Source: Shinella granuli
GTDB lineage: Bacteria > Pseudomonadota > Alphaproteobacteria > Rhizobiales > Rhizobiaceae
Direction: 5' to 3'
Assembly (NCBI RefSeq): GCF_004341885.1
Contig: NZ_SLVX01000004.1
Span: 124,001 to 188,000 of the forward strand
Length of the DNA stretch: 64,000 nt
The notes beneath the pieces were generated by a model. The model made no database searches. It had not been told where the DNA came from and worked only from the letters and a program-made list of their open reading frames with translations. Of the stretch, positions 61,925 to 64,000 are shown piece by piece (positions within the stretch are counted from its first letter, which is position 1; each line of letters starts with the position of its first letter). The translations under genes and the position numbers were made by a program.

Positions 61925-61978
61925 TTTTTACGCAGTTCCGGCCGGAAAAACCGCTTCACACTTTTCCTGGAACTGCTT
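61925..61978 (-). repeat. Dispersed rhizobial-type palindromic repeat, copy D (inverted)
   Basis: Read on the minus strand this is AAGCAGTTCCAGGAAAAGTG, then TGAAGCGGTTTTTCCGGCCGGAACTGCG. It is the same family as copies A-C but in opposite orientation, upstream of trpS. The rest of the 61740-62021 gap holds only the trpS leader. Confidence 0.8.
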
Positions 61979-62021
61979 CACCAACGCAACCAGGCCCTCC
62001 ACCCGCCTGAAGGATATCGCC

Positions 62022-63089
62022 ATGAGCGCATTCAAGCCCCTCGTCTTCTCCGGCGTGCAGCCGACCGGCAACCTCCATCTCGGCAACTATCTCGGCGCGA
62101 TCCGCAAGTTCGTCGCCCTGCAGGCCGACAACGACTGCATCTATTGCGTCGTCGATCTGCACGCGATCACCGCGCAGCTCGTGCACGAGGACATGCGCGG
62201 CCAGATCCGTTCGATCGCCGCGGCCTTCATCGCCGCCGGCATCGACCCGAAGAAGCACATCGTCTTCAACCAGTCGGCCGTGCCGCAGCATGCCGAGCTC
62301 GCCTGGATCTTCAACTGCGTGGCGCGCATCGGCTGGATGGAGCGCATGACCCAGTTCAAGGACAAGACCGGCGGCAAGAATGCCGAGCAGGTCTCGCTGG
62401 GGCTGCTCGCCTATCCGAGCCTGATGGCCGCCGACATCCTCGTCTACCGCGCCACCCATGTGCCGGTCGGCGACGACCAGAAGCAGCACCTGGAGCTGAC
62501 CCGCGATATCGCGCAGAAGTTCAACATCGATTTCGGCAGCCACATCCGCAAGGCCGGCACCGGCGTCGACATCGTCGTCGGCGAGGAGCCGGTGCATGCC
62601 TATTTCCCGATGGTCGAGCCGCTGATCGGCGGCCCGGCGCCGCGCGTCATGAGCCTGCGCGACGGCACCAAGAAGATGTCGAAGTCGGATGCCTCCGACC
62701 TCTCGCGCATCAACCTCACCGACGATGCCGACACGATCTCCAAGAAGATCCGCAAGGCCAAGACCGATCCGGATGCCTTGCCGGGCGAAGTGGAGGGCCT
62801 GAAGGGCCGTCCGGAGGCGGAGAACCTCGTCGGCATCTATGCCGCGCTCTCCGACAGGTCCAAGGCGGAGATCCTCGCCGAGTTCGGCGGCCAGCAGTTC
62901 TCCGTCTTCAAGCCGGCGCTCGTCGACCTCGCCGTCAACGTCCTCTCGCCCATCACCGACGAGATGCGCCGCCTGATGGACGACACGACCCATATCGACG
63001 CCATCCTGCGCGATGGCGGCGAAAGGGCGCGGGCAAGGGCCGAAAAAACCATGAAGGAAGTTCGCGACATCATCGGTTTTGTGCAGTAA
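62022..63089 (+). CDS. trpS: Tryptophanyl-tRNA synthetase
   Basis: This 355-residue class I synthetase charges tRNA-Trp. It has the HIGH-like [18 protein letters not shown] (about 13-30), the DLHAITA motif, and KMSKS at 218-222. The frame is open upstream, but ATG at 62022 after GAAGGATATCGCC gives the family N-terminus [16 protein letters not shown]. It is probably co-transcribed with the UspA-like gene 52 bp downstream. Confidence 0.97.
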   Translation: MSAFKPLVFSGVQPTGNLHLGNYLGAIRKFVALQADNDCIYCVVDLHAITAQLVHEDMRGQIRSIAAAFIAAGIDPKKHIVFNQSAVPQHAELAWIFNCVARIGWMERMTQFKDKTGGKNAEQVSLGLLAYPSLMAADILVYRATHVPVGDDQKQHLELTRDIAQKFNIDFGSHIRKAGTGVDIVVGEEPVHAYFPMVEPLIGGPAPRVMSLRDGTKKMSKSDASDLSRINLTDDADTISKKIRKAKTDPDALPGEVEGLKGRPEAENLVGIYAALSDRSKAEILAEFGGQQFSVFKPALVDLAVNVLSPITDEMRRLMDDTTHIDAILRDGGERARARAEKTMKEVRDIIGFVQ

Positions 63090-63141
63090 GGTCGCCTCGA
63101 AACGTCCCGGAATTGCGCAGCACTTGAGGAAATGAGGCCGT

Positions 63142-63633
63142 ATGGTTTCTCGACGACTTTCCCGCCTTGAAGGCCACCGCCGGAAATTCCTGGCGGTCAT
63201 CGACGACACGCCGGAATGCCAGCGCGCCGTCCACTATGCGGGAATGCGGGCGAAGAATTCCAATGGCGGCGTCGTCCTGCTCTATGTGATCGCCAACGGC
63301 GATTTCCAGCAATGGCTGGGCGTCGAGGAGATCATGCGGGCCGAGGCGCGCGAGGAAGCGGAAGCCGTGCTGGCCAAGGCGGCGCAGGCCTTGCGCGAAT
63401 CGGTCGGCATCGAGCCGGAAACGGTGATCCGCGAAGGCGTCGCCAGCGAAGAGATCAACGGGCTGATCGAGGAGGACCGGGACGTCGCGATCCTCGTGCT
63501 CGCCGCCGGCTCCGCCAAGGAGGGGCCGGGGCCGCTCGTCTCCTCGCTCGCCAGCCGGGCCCAGGCCTTCCCGATCCCGGTGACGGTCATTCCGGATTCG
63601 CTGTCCGACGAGGAGCTGGACGCGCTGAGCTGA
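63142..63633 (+). CDS. Universal stress protein (UspA family)
   Basis: This 163-residue protein has the Usp fold: first strand KFLAVIDDTPECQRAVHYA near residue 15, a segment VVLLYVIANGDFQQWLG, and the C-terminal nucleotide-binding stretch ILVLAAGSAKEGPGPLVSSL. The canonical ATP motif G-x2-G-x9-G(S/T) is not cleanly present, so it may be of the non-ATP-binding type. The trpS-usp-NifU order is conserved in rhizobia. Confidence 0.9.
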   Translation: MVSRRLSRLEGHRRKFLAVIDDTPECQRAVHYAGMRAKNSNGGVVLLYVIANGDFQQWLGVEEIMRAEAREEAEAVLAKAAQALRESVGIEPETVIREGVASEEINGLIEEDRDVAILVLAAGSAKEGPGPLVSSLASRAQAFPIPVTVIPDSLSDEELDALS

Positions 63634-63672
63634 TCTCCAGTCTTGAAGAGCGGCGCGGAAACGCCTATCTTC

Positions 63673-63689
63673 TTTTGAATTATTCTAAA
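63673..63689. promoter_or_regulatory. Irr-type iron control element (ICE) upstream of the NifU-like gene
   Basis: TTTTGAA-TTA-TTCTAAA differs at one position from the palindrome TTTAGAA-N3-TTCTAAA used by Irr, the heme-responsive iron regulator of rhizobia. It lies 44 bp before the NifU-like start, a promoter-overlapping position that would suit repression under low iron. Confidence 0.65.
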
Positions 63690-63732
63690 TATTCTGGCCG
63701 ATCGGCGAACGCCCGGCCGCACGGAGAGAAAG

Positions 63733-64000
63733 ATGTTCATCCAGACCGAAGCGACGCCGAATCCGGCGACCTTGAAATTCCTGCCGGGCAAGGTGGTGCT
63801 GGAAACGGGCACCGCCGAATTCCGTGACGAGACGGAAGCGCGTGCGGCTTCGCCGCTGGCGGCTCGCCTGTTCGCCGTCCCCGGCGTCACGGGCGTGTTC
63901 CTCGGCTATGATTTCATCACCGTCACTAAGGACGACGCCGACTGGCAGCACATGAAGCCGGCGATCCTCGGCAACATCATGGAACACTTCATGTCCGGCC
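63733..64000 (+). CDS. NifU-like iron-sulfur scaffold protein, N-terminal part (3' end outside window)
   Basis: Only the first 89 residues are present. They match the Nfu/NifU N-terminal domain: MFIQTEATPNPATLKFLPGK, then FAVPGVTGVFLGYDFITVTK and WQHMKPAILGNIMEHFMSG. The C-terminal CxxC cluster-binding domain lies beyond the window. The protein probably delivers Fe-S clusters to apoproteins. It corresponds to the gene called fssA in rhizobial iron-regulation work, if recalled correctly. The Irr-like box upstream supports iron control. GAGAGAAAG precedes the ATG. Confidence 0.92.
   Translation, partial: MFIQTEATPNPATLKFLPGKVVLETGTAEFRDETEARAASPLAARLFAVPGVTGVFLGYDFITVTKDDADWQHMKPAILGNIMEHFMSG

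Overview
The window looks like chromosomal DNA of a rhizobial alphaproteobacterium (Rhizobiaceae; Rhizobium, Agrobacterium, Shinella or Sinorhizobium-like). The grounds are high GC content with strong G/C third-position bias, family-typical gene neighbourhoods (rpsT-dnaA, lptC-lptA-lptB-rpoN-hpf-ptsN, rph-rdgB-hemW, hrcA-grpE, sppA-ihfB-lapA, malic enzyme/mutS/glnD/murJ/trpS), the ornithine-lipid gene olsB, dispersed repeats of the rhizobial type, and GANTC and TTAACCAT motifs near dnaA. Exact genus cannot be fixed from reading alone. No rRNA, tRNA, transposase, phage gene or CRISPR array was seen. Nearly everything is core housekeeping, with no obvious genomic island.

Layout. 1-5.7 kb: the 3' end of a solute-binding-protein gene, two permeases and an ATPase of a UgpBAEC-like importer, then an endonuclease/exonuclease/phosphatase-fold enzyme coupled to the ATPase, then gshB. 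5.9-16.3 kb: comM-like ATPase, a VOC protein, cysK, two LysE-type exporters, a GNAT enzyme coupled to dut, prfC, a TPP riboswitch with thiD, and an AraC/GFA/LysE set. 16.6-26.2 kb: a class II amidotransferase, coaBC, a small secreted protein, a 6-TM potassium-type channel, a 1208-residue FecR-TPR-outer-membrane-barrel fusion, ubiB and ubiE. 26.5-31.1 kb: mutM, an enoyl-CoA hydratase, rpsT, a long regulatory gap and dnaA. 31.1-38.1 kb: a LysR/DMT transporter pair, hemW, rdgB, a VOC protein, rph, hrcA and grpE. 38.1-45.2 kb: ptsN, hpf, rpoN, the lptBAC genes, sppA, ihfB and lapA. 45.2-51.5 kb: a CoxG-like protein, two RNA methyltransferases, lspA, a hybrid histidine kinase and olsB. 51.6-64 kb: malic enzyme, mutS, glnD, murJ, a small M15-type peptidase, trpS, a UspA protein and a NifU-like gene that runs off the end.

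How the genes fit together. Several blocks serve the envelope (lptA/B/C, lspA, murJ, olsB, sppA, the barrel fusion). Others serve replication and nucleotide hygiene (dnaA, mutM, mutS, dut, rdgB), nitrogen signalling (rpoN, ptsN, glnD) and translation or ribosome maintenance (rpsT, prfC, hpf, trpS, two methyltransferases). The most interesting items are the FecR-TPR-barrel fusion, the cell-cycle-type motifs in front of dnaA, a near-perfect Irr-type operator before the NifU-like gene, the TPP riboswitch on thiD, the phosphodiesterase-like gene fused into the ABC operon, and several families of extragenic palindromes. No complete, clearly undescribed multi-gene system was found.
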